64,000 nt of DNA, from NCBI RefSeq assembly GCF_003062295.1, contig NZ_PYCN01000009.1, positions 62,001 to 126,000 of the forward strand, given 5' to 3'. The translations under genes and the position numbers were made by a program. How positions within the stretch are numbered: the stretch's first letter is position 1; each line of letters begins with the position of its first letter. The notes beneath the pieces were generated by a model, which did not search any database, was not told where the DNA came from, and was given only the letters and a program-made list of their open reading frames with translations. The stretch comes from Bradyrhizobium algeriense. Lineage in GTDB: Bacteria; Pseudomonadota; Alphaproteobacteria; Rhizobiales; Xanthobacteraceae. Positions 53,466-62,046 of this stretch are shown here, one piece after another.

Positions 53466-54316
53466 GTCGTGCCCGCCATGCGCTCGAGTGGGCTCGCGGC
53501 CTTCTTAAGCAGCGCGATCACGGCCAGCGACAGCGCGAGGCCGATGATGGAGAGGCTGGCGGCGAAGGGGAAATTGAACGACGAGAAGCCGAGCTGATAG
53601 ATCAGCGTCGACACCGTACTGACGCGGCCACCGCCAATCAGCTGCGGTGTCGCGAAGGCGCTGAAGGTCCAGGCGAATGCCGTCGAGAAGCCGGCAACAA
53701 TTCCGGGCATCGATAGCGGCAGCGTGATGGTCATGAAGATGCGGATCGGGCCGGCGCCGAGGCTTTCGGCGGCCTTCTCGTAGTTGCGGTCGATATGCGA
53801 CAGCGCCGCCGCCAGCATGATGACCATGATCGGCATCGTCACATGCACCAGTGCGGCGACCACGCCGCCGCCGGTGAACATCATCTGTACCGGGCGATCC
53901 AGTACGCCGAGCTTGAGCAGCAGCGTATTCAAGAAGCCGTTATTGCCGAGCACGATCATCCAGGAATAGGTCCGCACCACCTCTCCCAGAAACAGCGGCG
54001 TGACCGACACGATCAGGATGAAGGAGCGCAGCGCCGAGTTGCTGGTGCGCGTCAACGCATAGGCCAGCGGATAGGCTAGAAGCAGTGTGAACACCGCCGT
54101 TTCGAAACAGATGAGCACCGTATTCCAGAATGCCAGGGCATAGAGCGGCCGCAGCATGGCCTCGAAATTCGCCCAAGTGTACCCACCGACCTCCAGCGTA
54201 CCAGGGATATAGGCCCGCACGCTGTACTGGAACACGGCAAGCATCGCCGCGAGCAGCCCCACGGCGACGAGGCCGGCCGGCGAAACGAACCATCCCAGGA
54301 ATGGACGCGCGTTCAT
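53462..54316 (-). CDS. ABC transporter permease, PotB-like
   Basis: The 284-residue membrane protein starts at ATG 54316; a TTG six bases upstream is the alternative. It has six likely helices and the coupling loop YEKAAESLGAGPIRIFMTITLPLSMPGIVAG. The EAAESLGA sequence is a textbook EAA loop. It follows the binding-protein gene by 78 bases and overlaps the PotC-like gene by four bases. Confidence 0.92.
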   Translation of the reverse strand: MNARPFLGWFVSPAGLVAVGLLAAMLAVFQYSVRAYIPGTLEVGGYTWANFEAMLRPLYALAFWNTVLICFETAVFTLLLAYPLAYALTRTSNSALRSFILIVSVTPLFLGEVVRTYSWMIVLGNNGFLNTLLLKLGVLDRPVQMMFTGGGVVAALVHVTMPIMVIMLAAALSHIDRNYEKAAESLGAGPIRIFMTITLPLSMPGIVAGFSTAFAWTFSAFATPQLIGGGRVSTVSTLIYQLGFSSFNFPFAASLSIIGLALSLAVIALLKKAASPLERMAGTT

Positions 54317-54394
54317 GGACAAACTCGAGTTGGGAAAACTTGGCGCAATCGAGCGCGATCCGGCGGTATCGACCGGATCGCGACCCCGACTATG

Positions 54395-55432
54395 TTACGG
54401 AGCCATGATGTTCTCGGTGAACCACTTGCGCCAGGTGCCGGTCTTCTCGGCCCGCAGCTTGGCGTCGATCACCAGAGATTGCTTCGCCCACTGATCCGGC
54501 GTGGAGAAGACGCCAGGCAATGCTGCAATCTCGGGCTTGAGCTTGGCGTTGTCGACCACCGGGCTACCCTTCTTCAGTTCAGCGATCTTCGCCTGTACGT
54601 CCGGATCGAGGGCCATGTTCATGAACTTGTAGGCCAGTTCGGCCTTGGTCGAGCCCTTGGTGATACCCATCGTATCGACACCGAGCACCGCGCCCTCCTT
54701 CGGGATGACGAGCTTGATCGGCACGCCCTGGGCCTGCATGTAATAGGCATTCATTGACAGCACGACCTGAACCGGCGTTTCACCGGTGGCGAACAGCTGC
54801 TGACTGTTGGCGTCGTTGGTGTAGAACGCCTTGTAGTTCGCCTTCAGCGCCTTCAGCTTGGCTTCGCCGACTTCCCAATTCGCAGCGTCGCCACCGGACA
54901 GCTTGGCGGCCACGACCATGACATGGCTCGGATCGAAATCGGGCGACGAGATCATGCCCTTGAGCGCGGGATTCCACAGGCCTTCCCAGCTGTCGAAGCT
55001 GACGCCCTTGGGCAGACGATCGGGCAGATAGCCGATGGTGTAGACATAAGCCCAGGCGCCAATGTGATACGGGCTGATCTTGGCCTGCTCGACCAGATGG
55101 CTGGCGTTCGAAATCTTCGCCATGTCGAGCTTCTCGAACAGATTGTCGTTGGCATAGAGCCAACCGACATGGGCCGTCGTGAAGGTGACATCGCTCTCGG
55201 GCTTGGCGGCGGCGAGCTTGGCCTGATTGAGGCGATCAATCGTGCCGCCGGTGATGTACTCGACTTTCACGCCGGTCTCGGCGGTGAACTTCTTCGCGAT
55301 CGCTTCATCAATCAGATCGCGGAAACTTCCACCCCAGGTGCTGACGACCAGCTTCTCCTGGGCAGATGCCTGCCCGCCGATCGCGAGCGTCGATAGCAAC
55401 ATCAAGGCTGTAAACTTCAAGGCGCGCTTCAT
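54395..55432 (-). CDS. Substrate-binding protein of a PotD-like ABC importer
   Basis: The 345-residue protein has a Sec signal (ALKFTALMLLSTLAIGGQASAQ, cleavage after ASA or QA) and a mature start EKLVVSTWGGSFRDLIDEAI, typical of family 1 binding proteins for polyamine-like or small carboxylate ligands. TGAGG lies seven bases before the ATG. It begins the importer operon, 177 bases after the Rid-family gene in the same direction. The ligand may be the substrate of the monooxygenase upstream. Confidence 0.92.
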   Translation of the reverse strand: MKRALKFTALMLLSTLAIGGQASAQEKLVVSTWGGSFRDLIDEAIAKKFTAETGVKVEYITGGTIDRLNQAKLAAAKPESDVTFTTAHVGWLYANDNLFEKLDMAKISNASHLVEQAKISPYHIGAWAYVYTIGYLPDRLPKGVSFDSWEGLWNPALKGMISSPDFDPSHVMVVAAKLSGGDAANWEVGEAKLKALKANYKAFYTNDANSQQLFATGETPVQVVLSMNAYYMQAQGVPIKLVIPKEGAVLGVDTMGITKGSTKAELAYKFMNMALDPDVQAKIAELKKGSPVVDNAKLKPEIAALPGVFSTPDQWAKQSLVIDAKLRAEKTGTWRKWFTENIMAP

Positions 55433-55525
55433 CTCGAAACCTCACAAGGATTATGACATCGAAAGAAAAGCAAGCATCATGCCAAGCGGACGAATTTAGC
55501 GATATTTTTCAAGTATTTACGGCAC

Positions 55526-55558
55526 ATGAAGCTTCATTGACCTTCCGTTCGAAAGGTC
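55526..55558. promoter_or_regulatory. Palindrome and hairpin upstream of the importer operon
   Basis: ATGAAGCTTCAT (55526-55537) is a perfect 12-base palindrome about 95 bases upstream of the binding-protein start. A second dyad, GACCTT with AAGGTC (55539-55558), lies next to it. No T run follows either, so they are not classical terminators and could be an operator. Chance is possible. Confidence 0.3.
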
Positions 55559-55609
55559 TGACTCCAGAGTGATCGCAGTTAACCTTCGACGTCGAAAACC
55601 GGCGCGGTA

Positions 55610-56020
55610 TTACGCCGGAATTTCTGCGATGATGTCGATTTCCATCATGTATTCAGGCTTGGCGAGTCCCTGAACGATGATCCCGGTCGAAACCGGATAG
55701 ACGCCCTTCAACCATTTGCCGACGACACGATAGACAGGCTCGCGATAGGCGCGGTCAGTGATGTAGATGACGATCTTCACCACATCCTGCAGGGATGAAC
55801 CTGCCTCTTCTAAGAGCACCTTGGCGCAAGCCATGGCATTTTCAGTCTGCGCGGCAGCATCGCCGATGCCGACGATTTTGCCCTCGAGATCCATCGCCGT
55901 CTGGCCGCGCACATAAACGGTGTTGTTCGCGCGCACGACCATGCAGACGTCGTTGTCGAGCGACTGCTCGGGATAGGCATCCTTGGTGTTGAACTTGCGG
56001 AAACGCTGGTGGGTGATCAT
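55610..56020 (-). CDS. Rid/YjgF-family protein lacking the catalytic arginine
   Basis: The 136-residue protein starts at 56020 with GAGGA about nine bases upstream. It shows the Rid fold pattern (VYVRGQTAMDLEGKIVGIGDAAAQTENAMAC, then KIVIYITDRAYREPVY). The arginine of RidA that binds the carboxylate of imines (in VARLPKD) is replaced by glycine: the aligned sequence is VQGLAKPEYMMEI (G118). Imine deaminase activity of the RidA type is therefore unlikely. It is co-transcribed with a flavin reductase and an HpaB-type monooxygenase, an arrangement that recalls RutC in the Rut pyrimidine pathway. Confidence 0.9.
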   Translation of the reverse strand: MITHQRFRKFNTKDAYPEQSLDNDVCMVVRANNTVYVRGQTAMDLEGKIVGIGDAAAQTENAMACAKVLLEEAGSSLQDVVKIVIYITDRAYREPVYRVVGKWLKGVYPVSTGIIVQGLAKPEYMMEIDIIAEIPA

Positions 56021-56031
56021 AGAGCAGATCC

Positions 56032-56535
56032 TCAGGCGGCGAGACGACGGAATGTGCGATCGGAGAAGATCAAGGGCAGTGCAGCTTGGTTGCGAACATT
56101 CAGCACCTCCCCCGCGACGATGCGATGCGAGCCGAAATCGAACACGCTGGCGACACGGCAATCGAAATTGCACAGCGCGCCGTCGAGCGCTGGCGCGCCG
56201 GTGAGCAGTTCCGACCAGTCGCCGGCGAGAAAGCGGTTGTCACGCAATTCGGGGATCAGCCCGGCGAAGCTGCTGGCGACACGCTCCTGCGCATCGGACA
56301 GGACGTTGGCGACGAACACGCCATTGGCGAGCAGCTTTTCGAGCCCGCGATTGTCGCGGTGAACGCTGAACACCACCGATGGCGGCTCCATCGACAGTGA
56401 ACACAGCGACGACACCGTGATACCCGCGCGCCCCGCCTCGCCATCCGTGGTTACCACCGCCACGCCCGAGGCCGTCATCCGCATGGCGTCGCGGAAGGTA
56501 TCGACCTCGACCAGGGGATGCGCCGCTGTGCTCAC
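56032..56535 (-). CDS. Flavin reductase (HpaC/RutF-like)
   Basis: The 167-residue protein has the flavin-reductase pattern FRDAMRMTASGVAVVTTDGEAGRAGITVSSLCSLSMEPPSVVF and the C-terminal FDCRVASVFDFGSHRIVAGEVLNV. It would use NADH to reduce FAD or FMN for the monooxygenase encoded just upstream. Its start overlaps the monooxygenase stop as ATGA, and the Rid gene follows 11 bases later. Confidence 0.92.
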   Translation of the reverse strand: MSTAAHPLVEVDTFRDAMRMTASGVAVVTTDGEAGRAGITVSSLCSLSMEPPSVVFSVHRDNRGLEKLLANGVFVANVLSDAQERVASSFAGLIPELRDNRFLAGDWSELLTGAPALDGALCNFDCRVASVFDFGSHRIVAGEVLNVRNQAALPLIFSDRTFRRLAA

Positions 56536-57986
56536 GACTTCGCCCCGTCGATACGGTCCGACAATCCGGCCGACTTCTTCACAAAGTCCAGCGGGCCGGC
56601 AAAGTCGAAGCTGTTATAGACGGCCGCCAGATGATTGAAGTGCGGCGCCTGTGCGAACTGCACGAAGGTCAGGCGATGACCGGCATAATCAGAGTTCAAC
56701 AAATCGCGCGCAAATGCGAGCAGCTTGCGGCGATCGTCGGCCTGCCACTGGTCATTGAGCGAATAGAACTTGTTCAGCCATTTGCCGCTGCCCTCGGCAT
56801 CGAATGCATCCGCGTTCGGCGTAATGCAGATCTGGCCGCCGCAGAGTTCGCGGGCGATATGCATCATCGCAGGAAGCTGCGAACAGGCGAACACGCGGCC
56901 GGCATAAAGCATCGACTGTTGCGGCATCAGAAGGCCGCCCGGGCTCTTCTCCGCCATAGCGATCGAGGCGGTGAGATGTGCGTTGATGCCTTCGCGGTAG
57001 CAAACGAGATCGGCCAGCTTCTCACGCACCGACTGCAGCTTATCTAGACCGGTCTGCTTGGCGTTCCACATCGCCGCGCCGATCATCATGTCCGCGGTGT
57101 AGAGCAGGCGCAGAACGTAAGGGAATGCCGAATAGCGATGCAGCGTCGAGCGCACGAATTGTGCCGCGCGGGTATGGCGATAGAAGAACACGTCTTCCCA
57201 AGGGATCAGAACGTCGTCCAACACGACCAGCGCCTCGACTTCGTCGAAGCGGTTTGCGAGCGGATAATCCCTGGCACTGCTGCGGTTGGCGAAGCCACCA
57301 CGGCAGATATGTTTGACGCCGGGCGCGCCCATCTTGACGATACAGCCCACCGCATAGTCGGACAATTTTTCATTGGCCCAGGCGCCGACGGTTGGCTTCA
57401 GATAGGCCTGATCGGCGTAAGCCGCCGCGGTCTCATATTTTGCGCCACGGATGATGATGCCGGCATCGGTCTCACGGGTGACGTGGACCATCAGGTCGGG
57501 ATCCTGCTGCTGCGGCGGCAGCGAGCGATCACCCTTCGGGTCGGTATTGGCCGACACGTGGAAGATGTCCTTCTCGATCACGGCGCGGATATGCCGGTCG
57601 ATATTGGCGGCGAAGCGCGGATCGATCTCCGCCAGCACGTCGCGACCATCGGTGAGCGACCACATCTCCCCGATGGTCTCGTCGCCCACGCGGGTGACGA
57701 CGCCACCGATATCCTTCATCACGTGATCGACGGCCTTGATCTTGTCACGCCAGTCCTTCTGTTCCTGCGGCGGCCGATAGAAGGTCGAATGCCGCTCATT
57801 GCCTTCGACATAGGTTAGATCGCCGCTGTAGCGCTCTTCATGCGCCATGTCGTAAATGCGGGCCTTGATATCGATGATCGGCTTCAGCGCCGGGTGACTG
57901 GTCACGTCCTTGACGCGCTCGCCATCGACCCAAACCTCGCGGCCATCGCGAATGCCCTGTTTGTACTCTTCACCCGTGCGGATCAT
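56532..57986 (-). CDS. HpaB/PvcC-type flavin-dependent monooxygenase, large component
   Basis: The 484-residue protein matches the 4-hydroxyphenylacetate 3-hydroxylase family in length and order. It has an N-terminal domain (HSTFYRPPQEQKDWRDKI), the family segment LMVHVTRETDAGIIIRGAKYETAAAYADQ, VLDDVLIPWEDVFFYRH and the C-terminal helical domain with SPGGLLMPQQSMLYAGRVF. It oxygenates a phenolic or similar aromatic ring using reduced flavin from the next gene. AGGAG seven bases upstream marks the start. It is the first gene of its operon and diverges from a LysR gene by 91 bases. Confidence 0.92.
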   Translation of the reverse strand: MIRTGEEYKQGIRDGREVWVDGERVKDVTSHPALKPIIDIKARIYDMAHEERYSGDLTYVEGNERHSTFYRPPQEQKDWRDKIKAVDHVMKDIGGVVTRVGDETIGEMWSLTDGRDVLAEIDPRFAANIDRHIRAVIEKDIFHVSANTDPKGDRSLPPQQQDPDLMVHVTRETDAGIIIRGAKYETAAAYADQAYLKPTVGAWANEKLSDYAVGCIVKMGAPGVKHICRGGFANRSSARDYPLANRFDEVEALVVLDDVLIPWEDVFFYRHTRAAQFVRSTLHRYSAFPYVLRLLYTADMMIGAAMWNAKQTGLDKLQSVREKLADLVCYREGINAHLTASIAMAEKSPGGLLMPQQSMLYAGRVFACSQLPAMMHIARELCGGQICITPNADAFDAEGSGKWLNKFYSLNDQWQADDRRKLLAFARDLLNSDYAGHRLTFVQFAQAPHFNHLAAVYNSFDFAGPLDFVKKSAGLSDRIDGAKS

Positions 57987-58032
57987 TCATTGGCTCCTGT
58001 TCGACTGGACGACAGGGTGCCGGAGCGCCTAT

Positions 58033-58053
58033 CATAAGGAAAATATTTTTATG
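58033..58053. promoter_or_regulatory. AT-rich dyad CATAA-N11-TTATG in divergent LysR gap
   Basis: A five-base dyad with 11 bases between the arms lies in the 91-base gap between the HpaB-type gene and the LysR gene, about 25 bases before the LysR start. The size matches the LysR half-site layout (T-N11-A). Confidence 0.5.
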
Positions 58054-58077
58054 TTTGGAGATGCATAGGAAAATGCG

Positions 58078-59025
58078 ATGAGGTTCTCGCTCCGGGCGTT
58101 GCGTTACGTGGTTGAGACGGCCGACGCGGGCAGCGTGACGGAGGCGGCCAAGCGGCTGAATGTCTCCCAGCCCTCGATCTCGGCCGCGGTCAGCCAGCTG
58201 GAGGCGGAACTCGGCGTCCAGATATTCGTCCGCCATCTCGCCAAAGGCGTGACACTGTCCCCGGCCGGCCAGCGGCTGGTGAATGACGCGAGACTGCTGC
58301 TCAACCATGCCCGCGATTTCGCCCAAAGCGCCCAGTCGCTCGGCAGCACCTTGCACGGCGAGATCGTGGTTGGCAGCTTCCTGACGCTTGCCACGCGCTT
58401 CATGCCGGGGCTGCTGTCAGGCTTTCGCGAGCGCCAACCGGGCATCTCGGTAAAACTGGAAGAAGGCGACCAGCAGGAGATCATCGACGCCTTAATTTCC
58501 GGGCGTACGGAACTGGCACTGTCCTATTCCTTTGCCGTTCCTGACGAGATCGTCGGTGAAAAGTTCTGCGAACTGCCGCCCTATCTCATGCTGTCGGCCG
58601 ATCATCCTTTGGCGACCCGGTCTTCGATCAGCCTGACCGAAATGCGCGACGAGCCATTCATCCTGCTGGATTTGCCGCATTCGCGCGATTACTTCGCCAG
58701 CCTTTTCACGGCATCCGGCATCGAGCCGCGCATCTCGTTCCGCACCCGGTCATCCGAAATGATCCGCGGGCTGATCGGGCATAGGCAGGGATACTCCATC
58801 CATAATGCCGTTCCGCGCACCACCATCGGCTATGACGGAAGCCGCGTCGCCGTGGTGCCCATCACCGAACGGCTGCCGCCAACGCATGTCATGGCGCTCC
58901 GCCTGAAGCGCCATGCGCTGCGGCCGGCGGTGCAGACATTTGCCGATTACGCGCGCGAGGCCTTTGCCGTTGGCGGTCAGTTCGCGCCCGGCTCAATAGC
59001 CCCGGCCGGGATCGACGCAGCTTAG
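58078..59025 (+). CDS. LysR-family transcriptional regulator
   Basis: The 315-residue protein has a standard N-terminal winged helix (ALRYVVETADAGSVTEAAKR, NVSQPSISAAVSQLEAELG) and a type 2 periplasmic-like effector domain. AGGAAAA precedes the ATG. It likely senses the pathway substrate and controls the divergent monooxygenase/importer operon. Its last 33 bases overlap the end of the convergent hydroxyacid dehydrogenase gene (58993-59025), so both proteins use the same DNA in opposite strands there. Confidence 0.9.
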   Translation: MRFSLRALRYVVETADAGSVTEAAKRLNVSQPSISAAVSQLEAELGVQIFVRHLAKGVTLSPAGQRLVNDARLLLNHARDFAQSAQSLGSTLHGEIVVGSFLTLATRFMPGLLSGFRERQPGISVKLEEGDQQEIIDALISGRTELALSYSFAVPDEIVGEKFCELPPYLMLSADHPLATRSSISLTEMRDEPFILLDLPHSRDYFASLFTASGIEPRISFRTRSSEMIRGLIGHRQGYSIHNAVPRTTIGYDGSRVAVVPITERLPPTHVMALRLKRHALRPAVQTFADYAREAFAVGGQFAPGSIAPAGIDAA

Positions 59026-59922
59026 CAGCGGCTGCCCGGCACGAAGCCGGCGCACATTCTCGCCGATCTGTCGCGCCGCAGATCCCGGTAGCGCGACCGA
59101 GGCCAGATGCGGCGTCACCAGAACATTGTCCATCGCCCATAAGGGACTCTCCGGCGACAAAGGTTCGGAGGCAAACACATCCAGCGTCGCTTCCGCGATA
59201 TGACCCGAGCGGAGCGCTTCGATCAAAGCCGGTTCATCGATGATGCTGCCGCGGGAGACATTGATGAAGGCCGCGCCCCGCTTCATCTGCGCCAGGCGCT
59301 CGGCATCGAGCAGGCCACAGGTCCGCGGCGTCTGCGGCAGCATGCAGACGAGAATATCGCTCTCCCCCAGGATCTCCGCCAATGCCGGCAGGCCGGCAGA
59401 GGTCTCGATGCCATCCACTGACTTCAATGTGTTGGACCAGCCGCGCACCCGATAGCCCTGCCGCGCGCATTCCAGCGCCGCGGTCAACCCCAACTCACCG
59501 AGACCGAGCACGCCGACCCGGATGGTCTCGGGATCGCGCGGATGGATATAGTGCCAGCGGCGCTCACGCTGCGCACGCTCGAAGGCCGAAATATCGCGGG
59601 CGTGACGCGTCACCGCGAACAGCACATAGCCGGCCATCATCCGCGCCATCTTCGGGTCGGACAGGCGGGTGATCGGCACGTCCGGCAGATCATCGCGTCC
59701 GACCAGCGCGTCGACGCCGGCGCCGAGATTGACGACGAGCCCGAGATTTGAGTAGCGCGCGAAAAACCCTTGGGGCGGCTTCCAGACCAGCGCTTGCCGC
59801 ACGATATCCGGATCGCCGATGTCATCCGCCTGGCGAAGATCGATCCCCTCGACTGCAAGGGCAGCGCGCCACGTCTCGAAGTCATCGAAGGCGCTATAGA
59901 ACGCCATGACCTCCGACGTCAT
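58993..59922 (-). CDS. D-2-hydroxyacid dehydrogenase (GhrA-like)
   Basis: The 309-residue NAD(P)-dependent enzyme has the nucleotide-binding motif VGVLGLGELGLTAA and the catalytic triad of the family: R224 (NVSRGSII), E253 (FASEPLSP) and H272 (VTPHLASV). The length and the absence of a long C-terminal extension fit glyoxylate/hydroxypyruvate reductases of the GhrA type. It reduces a 2-oxo acid. It starts with an ATGA overlap with the dehydroquinase stop. Confidence 0.9.
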   Translation of the reverse strand: MTSEVMAFYSAFDDFETWRAALAVEGIDLRQADDIGDPDIVRQALVWKPPQGFFARYSNLGLVVNLGAGVDALVGRDDLPDVPITRLSDPKMARMMAGYVLFAVTRHARDISAFERAQRERRWHYIHPRDPETIRVGVLGLGELGLTAALECARQGYRVRGWSNTLKSVDGIETSAGLPALAEILGESDILVCMLPQTPRTCGLLDAERLAQMKRGAAFINVSRGSIIDEPALIEALRSGHIAEATLDVFASEPLSPESPLWAMDNVLVTPHLASVALPGSAARQIGENVRRLRAGQPLLSCVDPGRGY

Positions 59923-60374
59923 TGAGCGGCCCGTTCAGAGATCAGACGCGACACCGCTGTCAATGCGAGTTCGTAGCCGAGCGCGCCGAGACCTGCGACC
60001 ACGCCCGTGGCTGCGCGCGAGACGTAAGAGTGATGGCGAAACGGCTCGCGCTTCCAGATATTGCTCATGTGCGCCTCAATGATCGGCCCCTCGAAAGCGA
60101 GTAGCGCGTCGAGGATCGCAATGGAGGTGTAAGTGAGCCCGGCAGCATTGATGACGATCCCCTCCGCCTTCTCCCTCGCCTCCTGTATCCAGTCAACCAG
60201 AACACCTTCATGATTGGACTGACGGAATTCAATCACCAGCCCGAGCGACGCAGCGTGATCCTCACAGCGCTTCTTGATCGAGCCGAAACTCTCGCGGCCA
60301 TAGGTGCCGCTCTTGTCGAGCCCGTAGAGATTGGCATTGGGGCCGTTCAGGAAATAGATGGTGGGAGACGTCAT
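59919..60374 (-). CDS. aroQ: Type II 3-dehydroquinate dehydratase
   Basis: The 151-residue protein has the catalytic tyrosine in GTYGRESFG (Y25), the N-terminal LNGPNANLYG, and the catalytic histidine in EAHMSNIWKREPFRHHSY (H102). It dehydrates 3-dehydroquinate to 3-dehydroshikimate. The ATG at 60374 begins the fold. It is linked to a hydroxyacid dehydrogenase rather than to shikimate genes, and lies near an aromatic monooxygenase. It could be a catabolic (quinate-type) or repurposed enzyme; a second housekeeping copy elsewhere would support this. Confidence 0.9.
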   Translation of the reverse strand: MTSPTIYFLNGPNANLYGLDKSGTYGRESFGSIKKRCEDHAASLGLVIEFRQSNHEGVLVDWIQEAREKAEGIVINAAGLTYTSIAILDALLAFEGPIIEAHMSNIWKREPFRHHSYVSRAATGVVAGLGALGYELALTAVSRLISERAAQ

Positions 60375-61198
60375 GGCCGCGCTTTCATATCTGTTCGCAC
60401 AGAAGTCAGGCATCGCCTCGAAACCAATCAGCACCGTCCGAAGTATCGCACGGATGAAATGCTCTCAATGATCCCAGATGTGCAGATTTTCCCCGAAGTG
60501 AAGTACACGCAACCCTGCGTAACGCCGGCCCGCGCGCGACTAAAAGTTTAAAGAGCCTTTGCTCGGAGCAGAAATCAAAAGAAACTATGCGCTTCGACGG
60601 ATTTCTATATGGTTCAAGGATTGATCTTGTCCCGAGCGAAACGCCTGAAAGGTACCGCCTAACCCAGAACCAATCGCCGCAGGAGAGGTACGAGACAAGC
60701 AATCGAAGAAGATCGGCGGAAAACACCCAAGTGGACCGAACTATTTGCAGCCAGAAGTGCAAGCTGCTCCGAGCTACTAGCTGCACTGCATGTGGTCCAC
60801 CTCTAGCTAGTGCATTGGCGCATGCTTTACGGAGTCCCTTATTTCGCGCCAGACTTTCGCACACCAATTGCTCACACGGTGGATCAGAACGTTCTTCAAG
60901 TTCAGCCCTCGCTATCTGCCTTTATCGCTTCCGTGTCACGAGCAAAAGTTGTGCCACCACCCTCATTTCAGATACAGAAGCAGCAAAACGACGACCATTC
61001 CATTGCCTGTCGCGCGGCATCTGTTGGGATTTGGTGTATCCGGCGATGGTTTCCCTCAGGATCACGTCCTTGAGACGACGGAATGCGCAATCGTTGTGGT
61101 TCACCGCACGGCCTGCACCACGACACTTGGTTGCGGGTGATTTGAACTTACAAGCTAAGTCTTTGATGGTATTGACGTGGATTCCAACATCAAAAACA
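60375..61198. other. Gene-free stretch of about 820 bases with lower GC
   Basis: No supported gene, RNA or known repeat was seen. The region is visibly poorer in GC than its flanks, and frames on both strands lack family signatures. It could be decayed mobile DNA or a long upstream region for the dehydroquinase operon. Confidence 0.45.
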
Positions 61199-61230
61199 AA
61201 GCCCAACAATCCATTGAGATTGCTGGGCTT
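61191..61230 (-). terminator. Intrinsic terminator of the minus-strand operon
   Basis: Read on the minus strand, AAGCCCAGCAAT and ATTGTTGGGCTT form a 12-base stem with one G-T pair and an eight-base loop, followed by TGTTTTTG. It starts six bases after the glyoxalase-like stop at 61237, so it ends the PrpD/racemase/glyoxalase operon. Confidence 0.88.
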
Positions 61231-61236
61231 CGCGGC

Positions 61237-62046
61237 TCATGACGCGCGTGGCGCTTGGGATGAAAGCTCGATTGTTTGCCCGAAAGCCGTGACCTGATTT
61301 GCTTGCCCGATGTCGCGGTGGGTACTCAGTGCTTGCGCCAGATAATTTTCGTTGAGCCCGGTTACGCGATATCCCGCGATACGGATCGGCCAGGTCGCGG
61401 CGGCGCCATCGCGGCGGATATCTATCGTCATGTCGCGATGCGCAACGGTACCGCCGGTCGCCGTCGTACCGAGAACATTCGCCAAGCGGGATGCGGCAGT
61501 TTGCGGATCCGCAGCAGCGCAGTCGATCCGGTCGAACGCACGAGCGCCGTTGCGATGCGTGGTCCAAGCAGGAAGGCGGTACAGCTCGACATTGTAGTAT
61601 CGGCAACCGTTGAAGGTTACGACATCGTCGACCGGCAGCAACACGTCGAATTCCGGCCAGACGGACTCGGTGGCGGAGAGCCTCCACTCGCGCCGGACAT
61701 GCATGGGCGGGCCGAACGGACAGCCGAGCTCGACGAAATGAGCGCGGGCCCCCTCGACATCACCGAGCGAAAGAACCATCGACTTGATTCCTTCGTCACC
61801 GGACAGCAGCGCGGCCATAGCCGGAGGCAGCCGGTCCGTATCGAATACGCTCATCAACTCAATGAAGTTCGCCGACCCTTCGCTCGCGTCGGGAAACAGG
61901 ATTAGCCGGTTGACGATGCCCATGGCCTCAATTCGGCTCTCGGGCGTCAACGTGAAGCCAAGCCGATCATAAAAGCGGGCGGCCTCATCCAGATCGTGGA
62001 CGAAAGTGAGCAGATGATCGATGGCTTTAACGGGGTTTTCAGTCAC
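61237..62046 (-). CDS. Glyoxalase-like (VOC superfamily) protein
   Basis: The 269-residue protein has an N-terminal VOC-type module, AIDHLLTFVHDLDEAARFYDRLGFTLTPESR, with the likely metal histidine in IDHL, and a second module around RAFDRIDCAAADPQTAASRLANVLG. The length and layout fit the glyoxalase_3-like group (two repeated modules in one chain). The reaction is unknown. Its ATG overlaps the racemase-like stop as ATGA, and it ends just before a terminator. Confidence 0.82.
   Translation of the reverse strand: MTENPVKAIDHLLTFVHDLDEAARFYDRLGFTLTPESRIEAMGIVNRLILFPDASEGSANFIELMSVFDTDRLPPAMAALLSGDEGIKSMVLSLGDVEGARAHFVELGCPFGPPMHVRREWRLSATESVWPEFDVLLPVDDVVTFNGCRYYNVELYRLPAWTTHRNGARAFDRIDCAAADPQTAASRLANVLGTTATGGTVAHRDMTIDIRRDGAAATWPIRIAGYRVTGLNENYLAQALSTHRDIGQANQVTAFGQTIELSSQAPRAS

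Noticed and set aside
60375..61198. Possible RNA gene or transposase remnant in the lower-GC gap
   Set aside because: No tRNA cloverleaf features, no transposase motifs and no flanking repeats were found by eye.
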